A stretch of DNA of 64,000 bases, from NCBI GenBank assembly GCA_030068145.1, contig JAPJBO010000101.1:248001-312000 (forward strand), given 5' to 3'. Positions 43,675-56,963 of this stretch are shown piece by piece. Made by a program: the position numbers and the translations under genes. Source of the stretch: Diplonema papillatum (Eukaryota > Euglenozoa > Diplonemea > Diplonemida > Diplonemidae). Every line of letters starts with the position of its first letter. The first letter of the stretch is position 1. The notes under the pieces were generated by a model. It made no database searches, was not told the DNA's origin, and saw nothing but the letters and a program-made list of their open reading frames with translations.

Positions 43675-46600
43675 ATGCCCAAGGCATCGCTCAGTGCAGA
43701 CGAGCAGGAGCTGTCGGACCTCACGAGCAGCAAGACACTCAAAGCATGCTCTTCGTCGGCGGTGAAGAAGCACCTCAAGGACATTATCGCGTTCCTCTCG
43801 GATGATACGAAGAACCTCGCCAGTGAACGCGTCGTGTCGCTCCTTGAAGACAATGGATTCGCGAAAGAAATCCTGCGCGATACTTACGTCGGCAAAGACG
43901 CGCCCCAGGCCACTCAGGTGTGTTCTCCTGCTAAGATCTTTTGGGAAAGTGATGCAGCGAATATGCAGGCAAGTGTCTCGTGTAAATTCACGTCTGCCCG
44001 CCCACCTCCGCCTTCCAGAATTTGACCCATTCGTCCATTCGACTATCTACGAATGTGCTTGCACTGCGTCAAGCCACCTTGGCGCTCCGCAGACAGTTGC
44101 TAGAAAACGGAGGGAGACGACTTCCGTCGTGTCCTCTTTCTCTCTATCTACGGACCCGGCAAAAGAGATGCAAAGTATTTGCAAAAGGAAGCTGACCGCA
44201 TAGAACGAGAGTTTGGGAGGTCAACTCAACCGACCAAAGCCGACCAGAAAACGGGAAAACGCCAGTCTTCTGAAAACGCAACACCGCTGATTTGAGCGGG
44301 GCAAGTGATTAGAAGACAGCGATTTGGGTCCGAACCGCGTCGATCCGAAACAAAAGAAGCAACGCTCACCCGAACCACGATACCCGCACAGGTACTGACA
44401 GCCGCGGTACTCGCCGAGATATGCGGCTTGACGGCTCCGGAATTCATCTTCGAAGGCCACGAGAAAAAAGTAGTCCAGTTCCTCATTCGCCAGTTTGAGC
44501 ATCTCGAAAAAGCGGACAGAGAGTCCGAGACCTATAAGCTGATGTACAACATGCTGGAGCAGGTCGTGCGCACGGGGCTCTTCACCTTTTTGACGGACCC
44601 GAAGCTGGAAGGCGACGAGTTGCTCGCCGAGCTGTTCGACGTCGTCTTGAACAAGTTGGCAGGCGCCGCCGAAGCGAATAAAGACGTGGCAGTGACCGCG
44701 CAGCTGGAAGAATTGCTGAAGGGCGTTTTGGATGAGATGACGCAGGTGACGGAGGAGATACTCGAGCTCCTGACGAAGCCTTTGGGGGGTTCGAAGAAGA
44801 AGGTCTCCAACGGGGCTGGCAGAGCGCTGGTGAAATCGGTGTTGCGGCGGTTGAGCGAGACGATGGTCGGCACCATCTGCAATTTCATCACGAAGAAGCT
44901 TGACACCCTCGAGCGTACCTTCGAGACCGCGGACAAAGCTGTCCAGAAGGAAACTCTCGAAGAAGTGCACTTCGTTTGCACTGTCATCATGTCCTGTGGC
45001 GACGGCCATCGGAACATGGCCTCTACACTTTTCCCGCACGTTGCTGCGCGGATGACACACGACTCCGTCCCGCTACGTAGGCTGGCCACGCTCGTGATGT
45101 GCCGCGTGTTCGAACTGCACACGACGTACTACACAGAGTTTTCGATGCTGTTCAACAACACACTCAAGCGGTTCAACGATATAAGCAAAGACATCCGCCT
45201 CAGCATGGTCGAATGGGCAGCTCGATTCCTGCCGAGGCACAAAGAGGCGGCGGACAAGTTGGTGGAGCCGCTGCACGGCAGACTCACAGACGCGGACGTC
45301 GACGTAAGGAAAGAAACTCTGAAGGTCGTCGTCGACCTCTGCGCCAATGACCCAACCCTTCTTCCCTCCCAGCTGGTCAGCTACGCATTGGATCGCATTC
45401 AAGACAAGAAGCCGTCTGTTTCGAAGTTCGCCATGGCCGAGTTCTCGAAGCTGTACAACGACTTGATAGCATCATACGACAAGGTGGGGCCTCCATACAA
45501 CACCATCCCGACCCGCGTGATAGCAATGTACCTCCACGGAGACGTCGATACGCGCAGGGAAGCCGAAAAGCTGTTGATCACTGTGCTGCTGCCGGAAGAC
45601 GAAGCGTTCGACACACAAACGGCAGCCGAAGACGCTATCGGGCCTCTCGCTGTCGGCCTCGTGAAGATGTGGAACGACCTGAGCGACAGTTCGCGAGCCA
45701 CGTTTTCGAAGATTGTCGCCACGAAGAAGCCGCTTCGGGACTTGACAGCGAAATTAGTGGAACTCAAGCCCGCATTGAAGAGGCCTGGCACAGATTCCGA
45801 GCAGGCCCGGATAGCCCTGCACAAGGTGGTCACTCGCCTGCATCAGACGTGCGCCATGGATCAAGGGTTGGAGCAGCTGCTGACGCTGAAAGAAGGGAAG
45901 GCGATCAAATGCCTGCAGGAAGCGTGCGAAGTACCCGAGAAGAGCATGTCCGCACGGAAGGCGCTGCTCGCCGAGCTCCGCGGCATCGAAAAGGCGGCCA
46001 AGGACGGCACAGCCGCGGTGAAGGGGTTGGCGAAAAACGTCGAAATCCTGATGAACCGTCTGTGCTTCCCCGTGACCGCTGGAGCCGTCGCGAGCATAGT
46101 CTCCGTGCTGAAGGACAAGTGGGAGGTCAGGGACGGCAAGCGGTGTCAGGACTTGGCAGAACTAGTTTCGATTTTGTTCTCGGCATTCCCAGAGGTCTGC
46201 CATGAGAACGTGCCCAGCGTGCTGCAGCTCCTCGAGTCGGCGAGCGCGCAAGAAAACGAATCATCCGACTGGGGAGGCGAAAACGACGAAGAAGCACCTC
46301 TGCCGTCGAATCTCTCGCCGCAGGTAAGAAAGAGGATGAAAGTCCTCAAGGTCTCGCACCGCCGCCGCCTCATCAAGAACTTGCTCCACGCGCTGAAGGC
46401 GTACGCGGCGCATTTCGCCGACGAGCTGTCTGACCACATTGAGAAGGCTGACCTCACCAAAGCAGCGAAGTTCGTCAAAAAACTGGCTTTCCACGCGCCC
46501 GAAGACATCGCGAAAGCGGCCGTGCAGCTCCTTTCGACGCTCACCGGCGCCGGGTCTCCCGCCGCGAAAACGACGCTGTTCAACAGCATCACCGAAGACG

Positions 46601-48642
46601 CCCTCACCATACTTGACCCAGACGACTTCGACAATCACCAAACGCTGGCCCTCCTTCGGATCCTTCAACAAAGCCTCGTCCTCCACCCAGCCGCCGACAA
46701 ACACACGCAGAGGGCAGTCAAGACAGTCACGCAGATCCTGCTGAAGGTCTACAAGATGGACATCACCGTCTCAAAGACTGACACCTTCAAGGATCCCCCG
46801 CTTCTGGTCAAGGTTTACACTGCGGGTCTCAAGGTTTTTGTCGCGTACATCATGAGCCTCAGCGACAAGCTCGAAAAAGTCGATGTGATCAAGCAAAACT
46901 TTCAGATGCTCATGAAGTACTGTGAGGTATGCAGATATTCAATTTGCATCAATCCACGACGCACCGCAGGCAGCAACCCGATACCTGAACGAAACAGACG
47001 AACTTGCAGCCAACAGAGATAGATTCTCACTCCACAAATAACTTAAAAAGTGACCGGCAATACACAAGGGCGATCATGCGAACCCTCTAAACAGTTTCCC
47101 ACGAAGGCCAACAGCCACTGTGCTGAGAAGAGAATCTTAGTTAGTAATATGCGCTTAGGCTCTTCACAGCAGTAAAAGGAAGTCTCTGCTTGAGAAAAGA
47201 CCACGAACACCTGCACAGCACACATCGAAGAAAGAGAACGACCTCGCGGCCGCTGTGCAAACGACGGAAACAACGAAAGCGATGCTCAAGCTCGGAAGAG
47301 ACGGCGACCTGAGGAAGATCTTGTACTCGGCGGGCTCGAAATTCTGGCAGGTATCACCTTTCTTCTGCAGTTTTCAGACGCCGGTGACCTTTTCCCCCCA
47401 GAAGACAGCCTTGTGGCAGCGACCTTAGGACTACAACCAATCTCATATAGGAAAGATAATTCTCTGCAGTCTTGTTCCGAAAGCGCGTGCGGCGGTCTAT
47501 GCTCGAAGGCTGAAGCGCTCTTCGAATCAAGAACTAGGCAAAACTACACCAAGGGCCCATTCAATTCTGCAGCAATGATGGAACCTTGTTGTAGTCTAAT
47601 TCTGCTTCAATGACTTTTTGTTAGCAGATATGGCCCGACTTGCACTTCCACACGACAGACAATTGCATTCGTGACGACCTTCCAGAACCTGCCAGAAGCC
47701 CGAGACGAGGTCGGGCGTGTGCTGCACCGTGATATTACAAAGGGCAAGCTGCCGATGCAGTTCGTCCAGTTGCTGGTGGTTCTGCTGGTCGACAAGTCGA
47801 AGGCCAATTACCACCGGGCGAAGGAACGAGTCGGCGAAGTCGTGAACTACTTCCGGCTGCAATGCAAGCAGTACAACGTCAAGCTCGACTCGCCGTCGGC
47901 CCCCGGCCTTTGCCCCGAGTACATCGTGCCCCCTCTCATCCACCTGCTTGCCCGCTGGAGCTTCTTGGAGACACTCCGGCCCAACTACGAACCGATCCAA
48001 CGGTTGCTGTACGTCTTTTTCGACAAACTGACCGAGAAGAAGCAGTGCATCTCGTTCTTGTTCAACCTGCTGTCCCGGTTGAAGTCGTTTGACGACGCGC
48101 TGCAGCCGAACTCTACCAACACGCGCCTCATCTGCGACGTCGCTTTTTTCGTGCTGCGCTCGGTGACCAACATGAAGGACGTCAAAATCGAGCCGCTGCC
48201 GTACACCGTCCACATCCCGCGGCTCTTCGCGCCGCCGCAGGAGCAGAACCGAAAGCTGGCCGATCAGGTCTTCGTCGACCGCGCCTTCGTCGCCATCACG
48301 AAGAAAAACGACAAAGGCAGCAACCCGCTCGGCCTCGAAGACGACGCGCCGGCCGCGGAAAAATCGCCGAAGAAGCGGGCCGCTTCGACGTCGCCGCCGT
48401 CGAGGAGCCCGGCGAAGCAGCAGAAGCCGGCGGCCGCCCCGCCCGCGCAGGCGAAGAAGCGGATCCTGCAGGACGACGCCGGCAACGGGAAGTCGCCCAG
48501 CAAAAAGGCGAAGCCCGCACCCAAGCCCGCCCCCAAGCCGGCCGGCAAGGCGAGCCGCGCTTCGAACGGCGCGAAGACGCCGGCGTCGGCGGGCAAAGCG
48601 GCGAAGAAGCCGGCCGGAAAGGGGAGCGCGAGGAAGAAGTGA
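43675..48642 (+). CDS. PDS5: PDS5 homologue, cohesin-associated HEAT-repeat protein
   Basis: Four exons, 43675-43917, 44392-46926, 47219-47350 and 47659-48642, give 1297 residues, close to animal PDS5 (about 1340-1450). Diagnostic segments are LAEICGLTAPEFIFEGH near the N-terminus, RFNDISKDIRLSMVEWA in the HEAT array, and near the C-terminus LCPEYIVPPLIHLLAR. This last segment matches the EYVVPYTIHLLAHD region of vertebrate PDS5. PDS5 binds the cohesin kleisin with WAPL and sororin-type partners, and both stabilises and releases cohesion. The end is a Lys/Ala/Pro-rich basic tail (from ~48360) likely to contact DNA. All four exons join in phase 0 with donors gtgtgt, gtatgc and gtatca. The start ATG is the first in its frame and lies three bases after a cag. 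Confidence 0.92.
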
Positions 48643-50775
48643 AAGGGGGCCCTTTTTTTTTTTTTTTGCAAAACACACTGCGTCCCGAACGGAAATCGCG
48701 AACACAACCTACTCTCTGCATGAGGCCCGTTTGTTTCTAACGTGCAGCCTTCTTTGAAGAAAAAGCAAGGCGTCTCAGGGACATCGAGTGGTGAACCCTT
48801 TCTCTTCTTTGAAATCTTGCAGGGAATAGTAGACGAGACCCCTCACGATTGCAAACCCCAACGTATACTAAAGCAGAGCCGACCTTCCTGTGTGTCCAAA
48901 GTGAGGAAGGCGAATGCAAACAATCCCTGTTCTTTTCTATAGCAACTACTACTACTCTTACCGGATAATACGGCGGATATGCACGATCGTTCTTTCCACC
49001 TGGGTGGCGTAGGCTTGTTCTCTTGCTGGTAGTGTCCGGAAGCGGCGAGAAGAACTCAAAGCAGAACGACGTGGGTCGGCACTCGCTGACCACAAAACCT
49101 TGCATTTGCGCAGTATTTCGACTGTGTCTGAATCTTTTGCTGTCGGATCTTTCGGTCCGGTCTCTTGGCTTCCCCCCCCCGTTCACCTTGCGGCTTTTTG
49201 TGCAGCCTTCATCACGCCCGCCTGGTGAACGGACGTCGCACATTGAAGTATCACCGAAACTTATTCGATGCCCGCTTTGATGCCCGAATTTCAGTCTTGT
49301 CGCCACGCTGAAGACGAGGCAGCGACCTTTCGGCGTTCCCTTTGTGTTGGCTGTGTGGTACCCGATTGATGGCTCCCACCAAGAGCGTGTCGGGTGAACC
49401 GAACCCTCGTCAACCTGTGACACGCGTTGCACAGTGCCGGCGTTAGCGTCCGGCGAGAGCAAGGAAGACACAGCCGCATTTTGAAAGGTGAGAAGAGGCA
49501 TCGGTTCACTTTGTCAAAGGACAACCCACAAATACACGAAGTGCCCACGGTTGTTCCCGGTTCTCACGGCAGCTATTCTTGCTCAGGGTACACGCTGAGG
49601 CTTGCTCTGTGTAAAGAAAACTGCGAAGCGGTTCACAGAAACAATGCGGAGTTGTCTGACATGAGAGGCAAGCTTCTGCCCAAGATTTAAACTAAAGTCT
49701 CCCCCCCCCATGCTTTTTATTCTCCATGCCTATTCAAGGCTCTTGCTCCCTCTTCTTGCTTTCAGAGGGAGCTTCATCTGCTGCGGGACACGGAGGACCT
49801 CAAGGCTACTTCCTCCTTCTGCACGGCAACACCAGCGGTGAAACTGGACAAAGCTGCGTCATGCTCACGCACTGATCCCGCGGCTTTGCCGCGCGCCGCT
49901 ACTTAGAGGTTTTCGTTCTTCTTCTTTCGTGGTTGTACTGCCGAATGTGAAGAGAACTCTTTCGGAACAACGCCTCTTGGCATTTCTTGGAGACCGCGAC
50001 ATTTCACCGAGTATTTTCCTGCGCCCGCGGCACACGTGAGCCGAATTTGCAGAAGATTGTTCGGGCTGCGGCCGTGTCTCGGGGTATTGCGAGTCCGAAT
50101 GTGTTCTTGTCATTTTTTCAAGCTTGTTTGCGCGGTGACATTGTGCCTCCGCTTCTTGCCGATGGTTGTTGAGGTGCTCAGCGGCAATGTCCTGCTGTCG
50201 CACGTTATCCCAAAGTAGCGCAAGAAACATCTGGCAAGGGGCATCTTCGTATGCAGGACAACAGGCAGCGCAGGGGTAAACGCGTCAGTTCATTTCACGC
50301 CTTTGCTCGCAACGCCTTCTGCGAAGTCCTGACGTTTCTCTTTTCCTCTTACATTTCATCTTTCACGCCTTAGAAGCTAGAATTCCTCCTCGCCCAAGCC
50401 GTAGTGTGAACGGCGCCTACTTGTCTTCGGGTCCCTGAGACCGAAAATGCCCCTATTTCGGGTCAGAGACTCCAAGTTTACGAATCGAAGTGGTCCTTCT
50501 ACCTTTTCTTCCCGTTTATGCTCCGGCACAGCCTGGCTTTTCAGCACCAGCAAGACGACAAACCATCTTTTAGACGAGTCGCGTGTTCCCCGGAGCAAGC
50601 TTCTTCTGCTTTGTGTATGGGTGCGCTCGACAGAGTATCGCCGCACGTGTCTTGCCGTTGAATAGCAACGCCAACTACAGGACGGCGCCGCCGGGATCAA
50701 CAGATCACAGGGTGGCCTCGACTGGAAAGGAAACACACTGGCTCGCCCCCGCGCCCCTTCCCCCACAGTCGCAAG
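48643..50775. other. Spacer between PDS5 and the C2 gene
   Basis: A poly-T run directly follows PDS5 (48653-48667). A MITE-like left end lies at 48831. A long minus-strand frame (48737-49501) has no motif and is not called. Confidence 0.5.
48831..48900 (+). mobile_element. MITE-like element, left end only
   Basis: agggaatagt followed ~40 bp later by a taaagcagagccgacc segment, collinear with 24515-24595. No matching inverted right end was found. Confidence 0.4.
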
Positions 50776-53700
50776 ATGGCGGGCCACTGCCGCATTCGGG
50801 TAATCGAAGGGCGGCAATTGTGTCCGATGGATGCGCGTATGCACACTGATTATTGTTTCCCCCCTCTAGATTAGCAAGCAGCCTGGCCGTTCACCACAAC
50901 CTCAAGCAATGCGGTTTGACTTCTGGCTTCCTCGGTAAGGCCATGGAGACGACGTAAATACACGTGTACGGTTTGGCGGTCCTATTAGACTGAGCTGTAT
51001 CGTACCGTGCACTGGGGGGTTTGCAACTCGGCCTCGCTGCGTAGTCGAAAGAAGAATTGCTTAGCTGTGTACGTCAGCGTAACTCTTACACGTCGCCTTC
51101 AACGTGCCTTCTCGCATTTCATTGGTAAGTAGTTCCTGGGTCTACATGTACACTTACACTTCTAACCCAACAGTTGGCAGTGCTGATTCGTACATAAAGG
51201 TCATCTTCAACGACCAGACGAGAGAAACGCGTACCTCTTTCCGGTCGCTGAACCCAAAATGGGACCAAAGCCCCGAGCACAACAACTGGACTTTCATGCA
51301 CCAGAAGAAGGTGAACACAATCACACTTGAGGCGTATGACTACGACGCGGTCGGAAAAGACAACTTCATGGGCGCCGGCTTTTTGCAGCTGGGAACACCC
51401 GGCAAAGCGAGCTCAGGCACCGACTGGGTGCATCTGCAGCCGCTCCCAGGCGACGAAGAGACGGCTGCCATGTGGCGAAAGTACGGGACGTTGGGCGAGG
51501 TGAAGGTGGAATACAGCTACTCGTATTACCCGCTGAGTCGGTACTTCGCTTCGGAGCACTTGATCGGGCAGCTTAGTGGCGTCGTCGACGGGAGCAAGCC
51601 TGCGAAGAGGAAGGATGGCCTCCCTGACGCTGGCAAAATGCGGCAGAACCTTTCGCGGCTGTCAGAGCACGCCTGGTGGATCTTAGCTCTTCTGCGCGCT
51701 ATGAGCGAAACATTGTTCGGGTACAGGATGGTGGCCATACAGAAGCCCGTGAAGTCCAAGAATGACAAGGCGAAGGGAACCCCCAACGAAGCCGCACCAG
51801 CTGTGCAGTTCGCATTCGAGACGGAAACGTGGGGCGTCGAGTTGGTCGACGAATACCGGGCGATAGTTTTTTGCCTCGCAACTGTTCTGCTTCTATTGCC
51901 GCTAACTCAACTTCCCTTTTCAGAGCAGCTGAGCAAAGCCTGCCTACCCTGCACTATTCTGGCCGCCTACCGGAAATGCAAAGAGGCTGCTCGGGTACAG
52001 GCGGACTACCAGACACTGGCACCTGATGACAACCCGTTTCTGTTCCTTCAATCGAACTTGTGTTTTGAGGCACTATACGGCGCCGACTGCAAGACGGTGG
52101 AGAGAAAGGCCAGGGAAATGAAAAACACGGTCCTATCGGGAGTCGGCAGCGCCGTGGCAGGTGGTATGGCGAAGACGGCGATGACCAGCAGGAAGGTTGC
52201 GGTCGGCGGAATAAACGCTTTGATCAACGAACCGATGGCAAGGATCGCGGATAGCCCCTTGGGCGGCGGTAGGAGCAGGGCAAAGAGCGAGATGACCGTG
52301 AAAGCTGCAGCGCAAGGTAAGCAAAAGACGACGTCCACAATGGACCCCGTATCCTCCAACGACGCATCTCTGACTACAGTTTCTCCCAATCGCCCTCCCC
52401 TCGACAACAACTACGCGATCACTGCGTCCATGGTGCATGCGGCGCCTTATGTCGGGTGGGTTTCCGACTTCTTACAGAATGCAACCGCAGTCCTATTTTG
52501 GATTCACCAGAAGCCTGCTGTGACCTTATGTCAACATCTAATCGTCGCATCTGCTTTGTTTCTGACCTTTGGTCTCTCAGGTGCACGGGTGTTATTCTGG
52601 CTGTTGTTCTGCCACGTGTTTTTCATGAATCGGCTCTATTACACAGACCGGGCGCTGCACAGCAAACTCACAGCTGTACTGGACCTGCACGGTCTTGGCG
52701 TCACAGTGTGGAACTGTGTGCGTGGCCTCGACAGAGTCGACGATGGAGGGAACGACGAAGCTGCGGCTAAAGCGAGTGTCACCGCGTTTGACCCGGAATT
52801 GCCCCCGGGATTGCACGTGCTGGTCGACTACGAGGAGGAGGCACCACAAGGGAAGTGGGTTCTCAGGCAGCAGGAGGCGGTGGTCGTCATGTCCGACTCG
52901 CTTCCCGGTGGGTGCGTTGTGGTCGACTGGGGCGACAACTCGCCGCGATTTGTGACGAAGAAAGCGTCCGTGAGCCACATCCCGTGGTATCACGACGCGC
53001 AAATAGACATCCAAAGCAGCTCCCAGCCTCCGACCATCGAACCGAAGCGGGAGAGTCCCAACTTCTCGCGGGGTGACTCCGTTGTCGTCTCGGTCGAAAC
53101 CGACCGCACAGGGCAGTGGATTCGCGAAGAGCTCGTCGGAACCGTCGTATCCTCTCCCTCGTCAGCCGGCCGTCCGTCGCACTTCATCATTAGTTGGGGG
53201 GACGGGTCGCCCACTTATAGAGCACCGGCTGCCACCGTGTCTATCCGTCACCCACGGGCGAGCGCGTATCATCAAAGCAAGCAATCCGCCGACGAGGGTA
53301 CAGTCGAAGCGAAGAAGTCGTCCCGTTCCCCGGCAGAGGCGGAAGCCTGTCTAGGGCGCGATGACCACCGATCGGACGAAGTGTCGATGCACAATGGCCG
53401 TGGGGTGCCCGTGCCGTTGAACTATGAGAGCAGGAGAGTTCCCAGCGGGCACGCGCAGGCTTCGCTTGAGAACCCGAAGAAGCTCTGCAAGGGGGACATC
53501 GTGGAAGTCTCATATGAGCTCAAGACAGACATGGGGTGGGTTTTAGCGTCTGAAAAGGCGAAGGTTTGCAGCAACACCCATGACGGAAACGCAGGAGATG
53601 CGTGCGTCGTTGAGTGGCTGGAAAACGCAACGAGCGCACCTGAGAGGTTTGAGTGTCCCACCAAATTCTGCAAGCTGGTAGACCTTGGTGATTGCAACCA

Positions 53701-54889
53701 CACGGCACCACCGGCACCTACGACAGCGCTGAGTGTGTCAGCGCAGCGAAGCTTGCTTCCCCCCTCATCGGAGACGAAGCACAGGGCCGGCCTGGCTGAG
53801 GGCGACGTTGTGACAGTTACATTCGAAGCAGAGTTGGCCGGCGGCGGCTGGGAAAAACGAACCGACGTCGGGACGGTGCGAAAACTAATCGCCGCGCACG
53901 AGTCGCCGTCAGGCACCCCTTCGGCTGAGGTCTCGTGGAACAACGGAGAGCCAGAGCGCTACGTGACGCCTTTACGGCTCGTGAAGCGAATGGCGCCCAC
54001 GGAGTGGGAGATCGTTACGAAGGTGCCAGAGCATGCGTTGAAGCAGCGACCGACACTACACGTGGGGGACGTTGTGGAGGTTGCGTATGAATACGAGGTG
54101 GACGACAAGTGGGTGTCAACGTCTGATGAGGCTTTGGTTCGAAGTGTGAAAGGCGAGCAACCAGAAGAAGAGTGTGGCGTAGAGTGGTTGGATAATGTTA
54201 CCAGCACGGTAGAGCAATACGTCTGCCCTGCGAAGTGCTGCCGATTGCTGGTGAGCCGAGAGCTTGCTGAGGAGTTTGTTCTCCTGCGGGCACAACGACA
54301 AGAAGAAGCCGCATCCGACACGCATCGGGCGCCCGCGAAAGCAATGCCATACACAGACGTGGCAATTGCCCCTGCTCCTGGGCTCGGCCGGTTCTCGGTG
54401 TCAGAGTCAGTTCACGTTGCGGTCGAGCGAGAAGCCCGCAAGGCCGACGGAACCGTCGTCACTCAGATCGGCTCAGGGAAAATCTACGCAATCACGCAGA
54501 ACTACGCGCTGATTGACTGGCAGGACGGATCCGAACTTTACCAAGCACCGTGGGACTCCGTTTCGAAGCGCGAACTCACACCGTCCGTCGCAGCCCTTCA
54601 CCCTCATGCGGGACAGTCACCTGCTCTCAAAAGTGAGTCCGCAGACGAGGCGCCTACAGTTGTACTGCGGCCGAAGCCGGGGAAAAAGAGTGGAAGGAAG
54701 CTGAAAGTGGGCGACAGGTGCCTGGTGATGGTTGACGGGCCGAACGGCACTTCTGCCCGCAAAGCCGACGCGATGTACCACCCGGGGCGCCTGGTCCAAA
54801 AGATGAAGAACTCCGCGACTGTGGTCCTCGACGCCGAAATCGGCATTCGCGTCGCACCGCTCGCGCGCATCTCGTCTTTAGACGGCTGA
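50776..54889 (+). CDS. C2-domain membrane protein with about seven tandem SH3/Tudor-like barrels
   Basis: Exon 1 is 50776-50836 and exon 2 is 51174-54889, giving about 1258 residues. Exon 1 supplies the first strands of a C2 domain (RIRVIEGRQLCPMDA). After a gtatgc/cccaacag intron, exon 2 continues GSADSYIKVIFNDQTRETR and LNPKWD, completing a classic C2 domain that may bind membrane, with or without calcium. Hydrophobic segments follow at nt ~51856-51915 and ~52510-52630, so membrane insertion is likely. The C-terminal half holds about seven divergent 60-75-residue units starting near nt 52799, 53060, 53480, 53790, 54048, 54390 and 54700. Their common pattern is GD.V.V.(Y/F)E, then W, then V.W.(D/N)....Y. 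I infer small beta-barrels. The family is not recognised; it could be a membrane tether or scaffold. Confidence 0.8.
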
Positions 54890-56963
54890 CGCGCCGCATC
54901 CGGCCCGAAAGGAACGCAACTGCAAAGCAAACCTGGTCCAGAAGCAACAATGCAAAGCGGGCGGAACGTTTGTGTGACGTTTTTGATTGGTCGACCGGCA
55001 GCTGCTCGTCTCGGCAGGCTGAGCCTACAGCCCTGTGATGAAGCGAAATGCTGTGGTTTAATTAGCCAGTTGTATTCCTCTTGTTCGTAACAGTTCCAAG
55101 CTGACACTTCATTGCGGGCACAACATGCAAGAAGGCCTGGAAGAAATCAGGAGCCGCGGGTAGCACCCGAGAGCGCACTCACAGCACCTTCAATCTGAGC
55201 CCAGACCTGACCCGCACTTGCAGAGAAGGCACAACGCGCCAAGCCGCATGTGCGTGTTAATTCGAACGGCAGCAGCACGAGCGTTTTGCTCCACTATACT
55301 GGACTGACTACGTGACCCTGTCCTGAATGGAGCTTCTCCCTGTGGAGATCAACATTTTTTGCCAACGAACCCCAGAAATTCCGGGGCTGGACCTGAACGA
55401 ACCTTTGTCGGGTACCCGAAGCGAATAAGCAGACTAGGCTAGGAAAGAATAGGCTAGGTAGTTGGTTGGCGGCGTCGAAGCTTCGCCAGCTCGGCTGACA
55501 CCACTTGCGCACTTAACCATGGTTAAGAAGACGTATGAAAACCTAGACACCAATATCAAAAGCATCTGCAGAATAACACGAAAAGCCTCCAAAGGCAAAC
55601 CCCCGTTCACAGTTCTCCCTGCTCTTCGGATTGCTCTTCGAAGAGAACGCTTACTACAAGAAACAGTCTAGGACAACACGGAGAGGGGATAACTTCAGGG
55701 CTGCTTCCTAGCCCTGCTCACCGCATCACACGGTGCTCTCTGCTGCAGACTGTGGCCTGTCAATGGCTATCCGTACCATTGATACGAAGGTGTCTATCGC
55801 CTTCAAAATGGGAATCGGCGCGTGGCCTCACCTCTGTGCTGAACGGACCTTTTTGTGATGTTTCGCTTCAATGTGGCTCGTCTCTTTACCCGAGTGTGTG
55901 TTCGTGTTCATTCCGTGTTCTGAAAGAAAGTGAAAGCGCAAGCCAAGGTCCTCCGGCAAGGGTGGTAAAAAGGGGAGAGGGGCTCATGCTTTGCCGTAGC
56001 TCGCATCTCCTTCCGTTCTATCGCTTTCCGGCCTCACCCCCGCCGTTCATCGGCTGGGGATTCACGCGGGGTACGTGCAGTTCGGATGGTAAGGTTTTCT
56101 CCCGGCCTGCTCCCTGAGCTCGCCGAAGGAAAAAGTCGTCTTTTCGCCGGTCATCAGGTGGCCTCAACATTGTATCCATTCGTCCGTTCGCACACCCGCA
56201 ACATTCGAAAGATGCACAACCCCTGCGGTCGCGCCCCCCGTCATTGAAGAATCTTGCGGATTGCCTTGCAATCCTAAAAAGACGTCGGCAGCCTGTTTTG
56301 GTGGTTGATGAGAATTCCTAACCTGAAAATGAAGCAAGGTGGGAAACTATCAATCGGCCGGAACGCGCAAACAAAACAAAGCCTCTGTCTTGTTTATTCT
56401 GCGTTGAAGCAGCGTTCTTCCGAAAAAGTCGATATTCACAAGGAAACCAGGCAGCTCCTGGGAGAAGAGTGGTTGGCGTCAGCCCAGAGAAATGCCGTCA
56501 CGATAGCGTTTTCGGAAACCCGCTGCTAGCTTCGGGGCTTCCCTTCTACAAGAAGGAAAAACAGTCAGTGCGGAGCAACCGGTATCGGGCTTGTGTCTCT
56601 TCCTTTCATTGGACAACGATCACGATGCGACTTCGGGCGCTGACGCTCGCGTCTCTCAGTACTTTCCTACTTCATTGAAGCAGACTGAGGGACGCACCAC
56701 AGCTGCACACAAATTGCCAGCTCACTGAGTTTTCCGCATTCGTTTTCATCGAGTGCGAACCAAACGAGTATGGGTGAGCCAAGCCACCTATCCCCTGAGC
56801 TCGATTACGCGGCGCGAGTACACTGGAGGACGATTATCGCCACCGATCCTTTGACTCGATTCCGTTCTACAAGGCTACCGATGCAGATTATCGCCACAGA
56901 TTATTTGCTCACTTTTACGGATAAAGAAACCCGGACAGGTTGTTGAGGAAGGCGCGGCGACAA
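54890..56963. other. Spacer before TRMT10
   Basis: Only short frames without motifs are seen. The sequence near 56880-56905 (gatgcagattatcgccacagatt) resembles 25362-25388. A pyrimidine-poor acggacag near 56938 precedes the TRMT10 start. Confidence 0.45.

Noticed and set aside
43675..48642. HEAT-repeat protein as a condensin subunit
   Set aside because: The N-terminal LTAPEFIFE region and the C-terminal PEYIVPPLIHLLA region fit PDS5, not condensin D or G subunits.
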